Shown piece by piece: positions 53,143 to 60,577 of a stretch of DNA of 62,803 bases. A model generated the notes under the pieces. The model made no database searches and was not told the origin of the DNA. It saw only the letters and a list, made by a program, of their open reading frames with translations. The first letter of the stretch is position 1, and every line of letters starts with the position of its first letter. The stretch is from contig CAIXBQ010000109.1 in the NCBI GenBank assembly GCA_903917705.1, positions 1 through 62,803 of the forward strand, written 5' to 3'. Both the position numbers and the translations under genes were made by a program. Origin of the DNA: an uncultured Verrucomicrobia subdivision 3 bacterium (GTDB lineage Bacteria; Verrucomicrobiota; Verrucomicrobiia; Limisphaerales; UBA11358).

Positions 53143-54351
53143 ATGCAACCCGTGAGGAAAGTCGCCATTGTATCGCCGGTGTGGACGGCCTATGTTTACC
53201 GGCTGATGCTGGGGGCTTTAGCATACGCCGATTCGCATCCAAACCTGGTCACCCGCGACTTCCGTTTCTCCCGCGACTTTCATCCGGACACCGCCTTGAA
53301 CCAGCTGCGAAAGTGGAATCCCGACGGCCTGCTCTGTTTTTTTGAAGCGGAACCACTGGAGCAATTGGGCCGCTCGCTCCCGCAAGCCCGGCCCATGGTG
53401 AATATGTGCTCCGCCAAGCCCAGTTCCGGCGTGGCCGTGGTGTCCGGCGGCATGGAAGCCTGGCTTGAAATGGGCATCCGCCACCTCCGGGAACACGGCT
53501 TGCGTTCCCTCGCCTTTCTGAATCTGGAAAACCTGCCTCAACAGAAAAGATTTGACGGCCTTTTTCATCAAATTGCCCGCCCCACCGATCCGACCAGGGC
53601 GAGTCTGGTTGAAGTGGTAAAACCCTCCTTGCTGGAAGATCCCCATGCGTCCGTCTCGCCAGTTCCACCGCGCCTGGCCGCATGGCTCCGGCAACTACCC
53701 AAGCCAGTCGGCGTGGTCTGTCCAACGACCGGCGGCGGCGGCTATCTCATCCGCGCCTGCCACAAGCTGGGACTGCGCGTGCCGGAAGATATCGCCGTGG
53801 TGGGAGTGGACGACGCCGATCTGGCGATTGCCAGCACGCCGGCCTTGACCACGGTGCTGCTGGCCGGCCACCAAATCGGCCGCGAAGCCATGCAGTTGCT
53901 TGACCAAATGATGAACGGCAAGCCCGCCCCGAAGGAAGTGGTGCTGCTCAATGCGATGGATCTGCATGTGCGGGAATCCACCGGCTTAAAAAGGTCCCAG
54001 ATTTGCGACATCGGCGCGGCGTTGGAATATATCAACCAGCACGCCTGCCATGGCGTCAGCGTGGAACAGGTGGTCAAAGAAACGCAGCGCGTGTCCTATG
54101 TCACCTTCCACAAACATTTTCAGGCGGCCACCGGCCAGACACCCGGTGAAGCCATCCAACGCCGCCAGATTGAAGAGGCGCAACGGCTGCTCGCCAACAC
54201 GGAACTTTCCATCACCACCATCGCCGAAAACTCGGGCTTTTGTAACAGCAGCAATTTCGCCCGCACTTTCCGAGCCCGCCAAGGGATGTCACCCAGGGAT
54301 TACCGCAAAAAAGCCCAGGCAAAGAAGTCACGATGGAAAGGGAAAAGCTGA
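53143..54351 (+). CDS. XylR-type AraC-family transcriptional regulator, 402 aa
   Basis: The ATG at 53143 is preferred because AAGGTG lies 9 nt upstream; an in-frame ATG at 53062 has no such site. Residues about 6-280 form a LacI/periplasmic-binding-like sensor (KVAIVSPVWTAYVYRLMLGA, GLLCFFEAEP, PEDIAVVGVDDADLAIAS). Residues about 295-395 are two AraC helix-turn-helix motifs (ISVEQVVKETQRVSYVTFHK-like, then LSITTIAENSGFCNSSNFAR). The architecture is that of the xylose regulator XylR. It binds a sugar and activates transcription through direct-repeat sites. It is divergent from the metzincin-sulfatase-glycosidase run, which is its most likely target. Confidence 0.93.
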   Translation: MQPVRKVAIVSPVWTAYVYRLMLGALAYADSHPNLVTRDFRFSRDFHPDTALNQLRKWNPDGLLCFFEAEPLEQLGRSLPQARPMVNMCSAKPSSGVAVVSGGMEAWLEMGIRHLREHGLRSLAFLNLENLPQQKRFDGLFHQIARPTDPTRASLVEVVKPSLLEDPHASVSPVPPRLAAWLRQLPKPVGVVCPTTGGGGYLIRACHKLGLRVPEDIAVVGVDDADLAIASTPALTTVLLAGHQIGREAMQLLDQMMNGKPAPKEVVLLNAMDLHVRESTGLKRSQICDIGAALEYINQHACHGVSVEQVVKETQRVSYVTFHKHFQAATGQTPGEAIQRRQIEEAQRLLANTELSITTIAENSGFCNSSNFARTFRARQGMSPRDYRKKAQAKKSRWKGKS

Positions 54352-54538
54352 CAGTTATAGAGGGGTTGGAAACAGTCACACACAGCGGTCTGGAAGCCAC
54401 GCCAGCAAATGAGAAGGTTTATGCCGGCCAAACCCTCATTGCCCCACTTTACGATGGACACGCGGCGGCAGGACGTCCAATTCGCGCAGTTCAAACGGCG
54501 ATTAACATGCCGATTCTGACGGGCAATTCATCCTTCAC

Positions 54539-54559
54539 GGTAGGGTAACACCCCATAGC
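54539..54559 (+). promoter_or_regulatory. Palindromic ACCCCATAGC element, copy 1
   Basis: GGTAGGGTAACACCCCATAG (starting at 54539) recurs with one change at 56809. GGGT and ACCC form inverted half-sites. It lies 31 bp before the lipoprotein start codon. It may be a binding site for a LuxR/NarL-type response regulator or part of an alternative-sigma promoter; both are inferences. Confidence 0.5.
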
Positions 54560-54590
54560 GCGGGGCAGGCAGCGAGCGGATGCTGTGCCC

Positions 54591-55037
54591 ATGAATAATA
54601 AACCACTGCTGATCACGTTGCTTGCCGCCGCCTCGTTTGCCATCGGATGCGACAAGGAAAAAACCGCCGCCCAACAGATTGAGGCGGTCCAATCCGAAAC
54701 GAAACAAGCCGCGCAGGACATGAAGGATTACACCTTCGCCCAAAAAGCCGAATTCGTCAAAGCGATGCAGGACCAACTGGCGGTCCTAAACCAGGATCTG
54801 GACAAACTCGCGGCCAAAATCGACAGCTCCAGCGATGCGATCAAGGCCGAGGCGAAGCCAAAACTCCAGGCACTGCGCGAGCAGGCCGCAAAATTGAACC
54901 AGCAATTGATCGATGCCCAGAACGCCACGGAATCCACCTGGGACAGCGTCAAAGCCGGTTCCAAAAAAGCCTATGACTCACTGGCGCACGGTTTCACGGA
55001 AGCCCGCCAATGGGTGAGCGACAAGATCGCGCCTTGA
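54591..55037 (+). CDS. Small coiled-coil lipoprotein, 148 aa
   Basis: The signal peptide is LLITLLAAASFAIGC with a good lipobox; the Cys becomes residue 1 of the mature protein. The rest is strongly helical with Gln, Lys, Ala and Glu heptads (about 35-115), as in envelope spacer lipoproteins. A C-terminal segment SLAHGFTEARQWVSDKI is amphipathic. I do not recognise a named family. It is the first gene of a plus-strand stress-like group, preceded by the ACCCCAT element, and 16 bp upstream of the DUF6600-like gene. Confidence 0.8.
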   Translation: MNNKPLLITLLAAASFAIGCDKEKTAAQQIEAVQSETKQAAQDMKDYTFAQKAEFVKAMQDQLAVLNQDLDKLAAKIDSSSDAIKAEAKPKLQALREQAAKLNQQLIDAQNATESTWDSVKAGSKKAYDSLAHGFTEARQWVSDKIAP

Positions 55038-55053
55038 GGTGCGATGGAGTTTT

Positions 55054-56175
55054 ATGAAGGCAACCAACCGCTTAAGGAACAGCGTTTGCATCTGGCTGGG
55101 CAGCGCGTGGCTGGGATGCACAGCCCAAGCCCAACCGTCGTTATCGGTGGCGGTGAGCGTGCCGCTGCCAACGGTGCAGATTCGGGTCGAAAGCGATTTT
55201 TACGAACCGCTCACCCCGCACGGGGAATGGGTGGTGGTAGGCACCTACGGCCGCTGCTGGAGGCCGGGGCACGTGGCCCGTGATTGGCGCCCCTATTGCA
55301 ACGGCAGCTGGGAGCGCACGGACGACGGCTGGTATTGGGTCAGCGACGAACCGTGGGGTTGGGCCACCTATCACTATGGCCGATGGGATTTCACCGAGCA
55401 ATACGGCTGGTATTGGGTGCCGCAGACCCAATGGGCGCCAGCCTGGGTTTCCTGGCACAGCGGGGGCGGATACATCGGCTGGGCGCCGCTCCAGCCAGCC
55501 GTGAGAATTTCCGCAAGCGGTTATACGGGTTTTAACGCGGCACTCATCCCGCCACGCGCATTTGTCTTCGTGGAGCAAAGCCGGTTCCTGGAACCCATCC
55601 GCGCCACGACGGTGGCGGTGAATAATACCACCATCCTCCACAACACGACCACCCTCATGAATGCCAAAATGGTGAACAACACCGTGCTCAACGAAGGACC
55701 GGCCACGACGGCCATCGAAAAAGCAAGCGGGCGGAAAATCGAGACGGTCCCGGTGCACGAACTACGCCACCAGACGGAAGCGGCGGTCATCAGCAAGCAA
55801 CAGACCCTGACAGCCACCGGAGCGAACACCCCGGAAAAGAAAAACATTCCAGGGCGCGGCCCGGCGCCGATTGAGAAACCAGCCGCGGTCATGCCGGAGC
55901 CGGCAAAGCCGGCCCCGAAGAACAACGAATTGCGAAACGAGACACGAAAGCCCGCTCCCGCCGCCGGCGAATCCAAGCCGGCTGCCAAGCCTGAAGGCAA
56001 CAATGGCCCGGTGATCAAGGAATCCGCCCAACCGAAGGCCAGCCAACGCGTTGAACCTCCGCGCAAGCCAGCGAATAAGAATGGGCCGCCGGCGGCCCAG
56101 GACAAGCCAGCCGCAAATGAAAAAGGCGGGGCTAACGCGGCGGATCCAGAACACGAGAAAAAATCAAAAGAATGA
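55054..56175 (+). CDS. DUF6600-like YXWV-repeat secreted protein with Pro/Lys/Ala-rich tail, 373 aa
   Basis: The ATG at 55054 has TGGAG just upstream. An export signal (SVCIWLGSAWLGCTAQA) is followed by the DUF6600 pattern: FYEPLTPHGEWV, GRCWRPGHVARDWRPY, GWYWVSDEPWGWATYHYGRW and YGWYWVPQTQWAPAWVSW. This is a run of aromatic beta-hairpins of unknown function common in Gram-negative secreted proteins. Residues about 250-373 are disordered and rich in Pro, Lys, Ala and Asn. It is 16 bp after the lipoprotein gene. A cell-envelope role is likely from context. Confidence 0.85.
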   Translation: MKATNRLRNSVCIWLGSAWLGCTAQAQPSLSVAVSVPLPTVQIRVESDFYEPLTPHGEWVVVGTYGRCWRPGHVARDWRPYCNGSWERTDDGWYWVSDEPWGWATYHYGRWDFTEQYGWYWVPQTQWAPAWVSWHSGGGYIGWAPLQPAVRISASGYTGFNAALIPPRAFVFVEQSRFLEPIRATTVAVNNTTILHNTTTLMNAKMVNNTVLNEGPATTAIEKASGRKIETVPVHELRHQTEAAVISKQQTLTATGANTPEKKNIPGRGPAPIEKPAAVMPEPAKPAPKNNELRNETRKPAPAAGESKPAAKPEGNNGPVIKESAQPKASQRVEPPRKPANKNGPPAAQDKPAANEKGGANAADPEHEKKSKE

Positions 56176-56278
56176 TGGCGGCGAAGTTCGCCACCGGTCC
56201 CGGGCAGCCAATTCCCGTTGGAAGAGAACGAGACGCAGCCCCAGTTCATCAGACCCATCACCTGACGGGAAATTCCAA

Positions 56279-56698
56279 ATGATCATGAAAACCTTATTCA
56301 CCGCCGAAGCGTCCTCCAAAGGAGGGCGATCAGGGACCCTCCAGACGCCGGACGGTCTGCTGGATGTCACACTGGGAAATCCGCTAAAGAAAGGCCTTGA
56401 GAAACGCGGTCCCAATCCGGAGCTGCTGTTTGCCGGCGCCTATGCGGCCTGTTTCCACGGGGCCCTGGCCAACGCGGCCAGCAAGCTCGGCACACCGGCC
56501 AAAGATTCCACGGTACGGGCCAGGGTGAGCCTGATCGAGGACGACCAAGGCGGCTACCGCCTGGCGGTGGAAATTCATGCGCAAATTCCCGGAACGGATC
56601 GCGCCCAAACGCAGAGGATCATGGACGCAGCCCACAATACCTGCCCCTACTCGAAAGCCCTGCGCGGCGACACATCCGTCAAGCTGGTGGCGGACTGA
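56279..56698 (+). CDS. Ohr/OsmC-family peroxide-resistance protein, 139 aa
   Basis: Ohr proteins reduce organic hydroperoxides with two redox Cys. Here they are C58 in YAACFHGAL and C122 in NTCPYSKA, both in the classic context, with ELLFAGAYAACF before the first. Length is typical. The ATG at 56279 has GACGGGAA upstream; an ATG two codons later is possible. There is no signal peptide, so it is cytoplasmic. It is about 100 bp after the DUF6600-like gene and probably part of the stress group. Confidence 0.93.
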   Translation: MIMKTLFTAEASSKGGRSGTLQTPDGLLDVTLGNPLKKGLEKRGPNPELLFAGAYAACFHGALANAASKLGTPAKDSTVRARVSLIEDDQGGYRLAVEIHAQIPGTDRAQTQRIMDAAHNTCPYSKALRGDTSVKLVAD

Positions 56699-56808
56699 CC
56701 GGCACGGCTGCCAGCCACGATAAGATTGTTTATCAGCCCCGTGAGACCAGCCGCGCATACGCCGTGAACGAGTGGTCCAGCTTTCCAAGTAAGTCTGCAA
56801 GAATGCCA

Positions 56809-56829
56809 GGTAGGGTTACACCCCATAGC
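56809..56829 (+). promoter_or_regulatory. Palindromic ACCCCATAGC element, copy 2
   Basis: GGTAGGGTTACACCCCATAG differs from the 54539 copy at one central base. It lies 71 bp before the BON-protein start codon. A CAAA-type short tandem run follows at about 56870-56889 in the probable leader. Confidence 0.5.
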
Positions 56830-56900
56830 TAATAGTGGTCGCCTCCCCCATAGTGTTTTCAGTGTTAAAAACAAACAAACAAACAACCAAAAGAAATCAA

Positions 56901-57677
56901 ATGAAATCATTATTCCCCCTAACGCTCGCCGCCGTGGTGAGCACACTGTTAATCACCGGCTCACCCGTGCGGGCGGCCGGCACGGACAGCCGCATCGAGT
57001 CTTCCGCCGCGAAGACCTATGTGTTCAAAACCGCCCTCAAGGACGATTCCATCAAGACGGAAGCCAAAGACGGCGTCGTCACCCTGACGGGCACGGTCGC
57101 CGAAGCCTCGCATAAATCCCTGGCGGAGGACACCGTGGCGAGCCTGCCCGGGGTCAAGCGGGTGGACAATCAGCTGCAAATCAGCGGCGAACAACCGGCG
57201 GAGCATTCCGACACCTGGATCAGCATGAAAGTAAAGACCGCCCTGCTGTTCCACCGCAACGTGAGCGCCACCGGCACCACGGTTTATGTGAAGGACGGCG
57301 TCGTCACCCTGCAGGGTGAAGCCGGCAGCATGGCAGAAAAAGAACTCACCACCGAATATGCCAAGGACATCGACAACGTCAAAGAGGTCAAAAACAACAT
57401 GACGATCGCCAAGACGCCGGCCACGGCCAGCGAAACGGTGGGCGACAAGATTGATGACGCATCCATCACCGCCCAGGTCAAGTCATCGCTGCTATCGCAT
57501 CGCTCGACCAGCGCCCTGCACACCTCGGTGTCCACGACGGACGGCATCGTCACCGTGGGCGGCATTGCCAAGAACGACGCGGAAAAAAGCCTCGTCACCA
57601 AGCTCGCCACGGATATCAACGGGGTGACCAGCGTGGTCAACAACATGACCATCATTGTCGAAGCCACCGATAAATAA
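56901..57677 (+). CDS. Periplasmic triple-BON-domain protein, 258 aa
   Basis: The ATG at 56901 gives the signal peptide (FPLTLAAVVSTLLITGSPVRA). Three BON domains follow at about 35-97, 105-170 and 185-255. Each carries the GxVxLxG core (DGVVTLTGTV, DGVVTLQGEA, DGIVTVGGIA) and a VxxVxNxMTI-type end. BON proteins such as OsmY bind phospholipid and protect the envelope under osmotic or other stress. It begins a run with four very small genes downstream, and has its own ACCCCAT element upstream. Confidence 0.92.
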   Translation: MKSLFPLTLAAVVSTLLITGSPVRAAGTDSRIESSAAKTYVFKTALKDDSIKTEAKDGVVTLTGTVAEASHKSLAEDTVASLPGVKRVDNQLQISGEQPAEHSDTWISMKVKTALLFHRNVSATGTTVYVKDGVVTLQGEAGSMAEKELTTEYAKDIDNVKEVKNNMTIAKTPATASETVGDKIDDASITAQVKSSLLSHRSTSALHTSVSTTDGIVTVGGIAKNDAEKSLVTKLATDINGVTSVVNNMTIIVEATDK

Positions 57678-57742
57678 CCCCAAACCGTCTGCCGGCTGGG
57701 GCGAAAGCGCGCCAGCCGGCAAAACAACCAATCGAAACTATT

Positions 57743-57892
57743 ATGTTATACACGATCGCAATGATCCTCCTGGTCCTATGGCTGCTCGGGCTGGTTTCAG
57801 GGGCCACGTTGGGGGGCTTCATTCATGTCCTGCTGGTGGTCGCCATTGTGATGGTTCTGCTGCGGGTCATTTCCGGGCGGAAAGCAATTTGA
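57743..57892 (+). CDS. lmo0937-family (DUF5670-like) small membrane protein, 49 aa
   Basis: The frame reads MLYTIAMILLVLWLLGLVSG, then ATLGGFIHVLLVVAIVMVLL and a basic RVISGRKAI end. This matches the small two-helix lmo0937 family, often linked to stress regulons. It lies 65 bp after the BON gene and 30 bp before the next small membrane protein gene. Function is unknown. Confidence 0.88.
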   Translation: MLYTIAMILLVLWLLGLVSGATLGGFIHVLLVVAIVMVLLRVISGRKAI

Positions 57893-57922
57893 ACACCGGC
57901 CAGCCAAAAACCCACGTTTAAT

Positions 57923-58138
57923 ATGAACACAAAAACCATCGTTTCCGTCCTGCTCATCACCCTGGGCATCGTGGTGCTCGCCTATTCGGGGCTGACCTTC
58001 ACGACGCCCGGAAAACCGGTTGACTTCCTGGGGATGCACTTTGAAACCACCAACAGCCATTTCATCTCGCCGGCCGTCGGGGCACTCGCGCTCGTCGGCG
58101 GGATTGTGCTGCTGCTGGTAAAACCCAAGAGCGTCTGA
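57923..58138 (+). CDS. Small two-helix membrane protein (DUF3185-like), 71 aa
   Basis: MNTKTIVSVLLITLGIVVLA is the first helix and SPAVGALALVGGIVLLLV the second, with a polar loop between (about 25-50, containing TTPGKPVDF). It resembles DUF3185-type proteins found beside BON and OsmC stress genes. Its stop codon overlaps the next start (ATGA), so the two are translationally coupled. Confidence 0.83.
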   Translation: MNTKTIVSVLLITLGIVVLAYSGLTFTTPGKPVDFLGMHFETTNSHFISPAVGALALVGGIVLLLVKPKSV

Positions 58139-58353
58139 TGAATAATATCAGCCGATCGGCAATGACCGCGGTTCCGGTGCGGCTGCGGCCATTGAGATGG
58201 AATGAATTGGTGCGCCGGGGCGACTATGTAGAGAACGGCCGACAGGGATTTGAGCCATGGGAAGGTCCGGGCGGATTCCGCGCCGACGCGTTTGTGAAAC
58301 AGATTTACCGGCAATCGGGGCGCCGACCGGCCGCATCCAGGAAATCGCCATGA
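58138..58353 (+). CDS. Small hypothetical protein, 71 aa
   Basis: The ATG overlaps the preceding stop by one base. The sequence has RLRPLRWNELVRRGDYV and QGFEPWEGPGGFRADAFVKQ, which look conserved-type and not random: Trp, Gly and Arg are clustered. There is no signal or membrane helix. I do not recognise a named family. Its own stop overlaps the next start, so it is one of three tightly coupled cistrons. Confidence 0.65.
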   Translation: MNNISRSAMTAVPVRLRPLRWNELVRRGDYVENGRQGFEPWEGPGGFRADAFVKQIYRQSGRRPAASRKSP

Positions 58354-58526
58354 GCCTACTCGACCAATTGTGCCAGACCGTCAGCCGGCTGTTCAAACAG
58401 GTATTCCGGCTGCCCCAAGCCATGGCGGACGCCATCAAGCAGCGCCAACAGCGGGTTGTCCTGATCGAACTCGAAGCCGAACGGCTGGACCGGATACGAC
58501 ATCCGGAAAAATATCGCGGGAAGTGA
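58350..58526 (+). CDS. Small helical hypothetical protein, 58 aa
   Basis: The ATG at 58350 overlaps the stop of the preceding gene (ATGA). The protein reads SLLDQLCQTVSRLFKQVF and continues with a long amphipathic helix to RHPEKYRGK. It is highly charged in its second half and lacks a signal peptide. Function is unknown; overlap with the upstream gene is the main support. Confidence 0.6.
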   Translation: MSLLDQLCQTVSRLFKQVFRLPQAMADAIKQRQQRVVLIELEAERLDRIRHPEKYRGK

Positions 58527-58539
58527 GCCGACCCCCCTC

Positions 58540-58552
58540 CCCCATGAAGGGG
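58540..58552. terminator. Weak hairpin between convergent genes
   Basis: CCCC pairs with GGGG around ATGAA, with further C-rich and G-rich flanks. It lies between the plus-strand small-protein operon and the minus-strand radical SAM gene. No U-tract follows on either strand, so it is only a candidate. Confidence 0.25.
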
Positions 58553-58591
58553 AACGGGGTTCGCGATTAAAAGCGGGCCGCCGCCCATGAT

Positions 58592-60070
58592 TCACAGCCC
58601 CAGCACCCGGCAGGTCTTGCGAAAGTGGTGGCCAAAAATGGAGAGCGTAACGGCCTGCGGGAACAGTGCAGGGCGGTGAAAGAAGGTCCAGATTAGCAAG
58701 CCCCAGTAATGGAAACGTTCGCGGCCCAATATACCGAGCCGGACATTCGCCCGGAGAAATGCCAGAAAATACCGCCAGTTCAGCGGCCCAGAGATTTTCG
58801 GACGGCGATATTCACGCAGGAACGTGCGGATTCGCCGATAATACGGCCCCGGCGCATAGAGGTGACCCAGGAGGCTCCGGTAACCTTCGCGCAACTTATC
58901 GCGGTTCATGTGCGGAATGAAGTTGGTGGTGCCGTCCAGGTTGTTACCGGTGGTCTGGGCGGTCAGCCGGCCCTGCGCAAACAGCCGCTGGTGCAGCTTC
59001 GTGCCGGGGATGGCTTGCAGCAGGCCGACCATCGCCGTGACGATGCCGCTTTGCTGGATGAACTCGCGCTGCCGCGCAAAAATCGCAGGCGTGTCGCTGT
59101 CAAAGCCAACGATAAAACCACCCTGCACCTCCAAACCAGCGCGCTGGATGCGCTTCACATCGGCGACCAAATCGCGCTCCTGGTTCTGGCGCTTGTTGCA
59201 CTCGGCCAAGCCGGCCGCCTCCGGCGTCTCGATGCCGACAAACACCTGATTGAATCCCGCCTCGACCATCATCCCCATCAACTCCGCATCGTCGGCCAGA
59301 TTGATGGACGCCTCAGTGAAGAACGGAATGCCGCGCCGACCCTGCTGCCACTGGATCAGCGCCGGCAGGAGTTCCGTTTTTAAAGTGTGTTGGTTGCCGA
59401 TGAAATTGTCGTCCACGAAGAAAACCGCCCCGCGCCAGCCCGCCCGATGCAGACCGTCCAGTTCGGCGATCATTTGCGCCGTGGCCTTGGTGCGCGGCCG
59501 GTGCCCAAACATCGCGGTGATGTTACAAAACTCGCAATCAAACGGGCAGCCGCGCGAGAATTGCACGCTCATCGAGGCGTAATGTTTCAAATCCGCGAGG
59601 GCCCACAGCGGCACCGGCGTCTGCCGGAGGTCGGGAAATACCGGCGAGGCATACACGCGCCGCGCCGCGCCACGCGCGAAGTCGAGCAAGAATTCCGGAA
59701 GCGTCAGCTCCGCCTCGTTGAGCACGAAATGATCGACTTCAGGAAATTGTTCAGGCCCCAGAGTGAACAGCGGGCCGCCGGCCACAATCGTCTTACCGGC
59801 AGCGCGACACCGGGCGATCAGCACATGCGCCGATTCCTGCTGGGCGATCATCCCGCTGATGAGCACCAGGTCCGCCCACGCCAGATCCCGGTCGCGCAAT
59901 TTCCGCACATTGACATCCACCAGCCGCTTCGCCCAATCCGCCGGCAGCATCGCCGCCACGGTGAGCAGGCCCAGCGGCGGCAACGAAGCTTTTTTACCGA
60001 TGAATTTCAAGGCGTGCTTGAAACTCCAGAACGTGTCCGGAAACTCCGGGTATAGCAGCAGAACGTTCAT
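58592..60070 (-). CDS. B12-binding radical SAM protein (DUF4070-type), 492 aa
   Basis: Residues 1-140 form a cobalamin-binding-like Rossmann domain (MNVLLLYPEFP, LGLLTVAAMLP, ADLVLISGMIAQQ, TIVAGGPLFT). The radical SAM cluster motif is CPFDCEFC, C175-X3-C179-X2-C182, followed by GAVFFVDDNFIGN and FVGIETPEAAGL. The C-terminal about 140 residues match the DUF4070 region (AIPGTKLHQRL, TTNFIPHMN). Members include hopanoid C-3 methylase HpnR and many enzymes of unknown substrate, so methylation of an unactivated carbon is possible. The gene stands alone, convergent with the small-protein operon and divergent from a weak small ORF. Confidence 0.9.
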   Translation of the reverse strand: MNVLLLYPEFPDTFWSFKHALKFIGKKASLPPLGLLTVAAMLPADWAKRLVDVNVRKLRDRDLAWADLVLISGMIAQQESAHVLIARCRAAGKTIVAGGPLFTLGPEQFPEVDHFVLNEAELTLPEFLLDFARGAARRVYASPVFPDLRQTPVPLWALADLKHYASMSVQFSRGCPFDCEFCNITAMFGHRPRTKATAQMIAELDGLHRAGWRGAVFFVDDNFIGNQHTLKTELLPALIQWQQGRRGIPFFTEASINLADDAELMGMMVEAGFNQVFVGIETPEAAGLAECNKRQNQERDLVADVKRIQRAGLEVQGGFIVGFDSDTPAIFARQREFIQQSGIVTAMVGLLQAIPGTKLHQRLFAQGRLTAQTTGNNLDGTTNFIPHMNRDKLREGYRSLLGHLYAPGPYYRRIRTFLREYRRPKISGPLNWRYFLAFLRANVRLGILGRERFHYWGLLIWTFFHRPALFPQAVTLSIFGHHFRKTCRVLGL

Positions 60071-60107
60071 CTCTGGTCAAACCTCCGCCAAAACCACCCG
60101 GCCACAA

Positions 60108-60123
60108 TGGGGTGTTCACCCCA
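60108..60123. promoter_or_regulatory. 16-bp perfect palindrome related to the ACCCCAT elements
   Basis: TGGGGTG-TT-CACCCCA has 7-bp perfect arms and resembles the elements at 54539 and 56809 but is one base longer in the centre. It lies between the radical SAM start (60070, minus) and a small ORF (60141, plus), so it could control either or both. An operator role is inferred. Confidence 0.5.
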
Positions 60124-60140
60124 TATACACAGGGAGAGTT

Positions 60141-60449
60141 ATGCCAGAGAATTGCAACCGGTTGGCCGTCCGGCGCAAGGCGCCAGAGGTGGCCGCCAAG
60201 GAAAGCCGGAGAAACCATGACAATTGCCTGAAGAAACCGCTCCGGCTGCAGAAACATGCGCAAGGCTTGACGCACCGGGGGCTGAAAGCACTGGAGCATG
60301 AACGCGATAAAGTCAGCCCTGAACCACAGGATGAAACCGCCCAGACACTACCGGGGCATCAAGGTCCGATTGCTTTCGCTAAAACGGGCGGCGGGCTTAA
60401 GTCCGGCATGGTTCAAAATGAAATCGCCAGCACCCGAAGATTGGTGTAA
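60141..60449 (+). CDS. Possible small basic protein, 102 aa (doubtful)
   Basis: The ATG is preceded by AGGGAGAG at good spacing and by the palindrome at 60108. The protein is rich in Lys, Arg, His and Glu (RNHDNCLKKPLRLQKHAQ) and has no recognisable domain or membrane segment. Low complexity and lack of a family mean it may be noncoding; the strong ribosome-binding site and palindrome are the main support. Confidence 0.4.
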   Translation: MPENCNRLAVRRKAPEVAAKESRRNHDNCLKKPLRLQKHAQGLTHRGLKALEHERDKVSPEPQDETAQTLPGHQGPIAFAKTGGGLKSGMVQNEIASTRRLV

Positions 60450-60577
60450 CATAGGCCAAGTCCGTGCGGCAAATGCGCGCGAACTCAAAACCCAGGAACC
60501 TGCGTGAGACCGGCGATCCATCACGATGAGGGCCGGGTCGGCAGACCTTCCGGGGCGCGGAAACTGCCAAGAAATTT

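Noticed and set aside
54333..54548. A 71-codon frame after the XylR-like gene
   Set aside because: It overlaps the end of the regulator gene and runs into the ACCCCAT element. It has no domain or ribosome-binding site.
56870..56889. CAAA short tandem run as a phase-variation tract
   Set aside because: It lies in the untranslated leader of the BON gene, is short and imperfect, and does not alter a reading frame.
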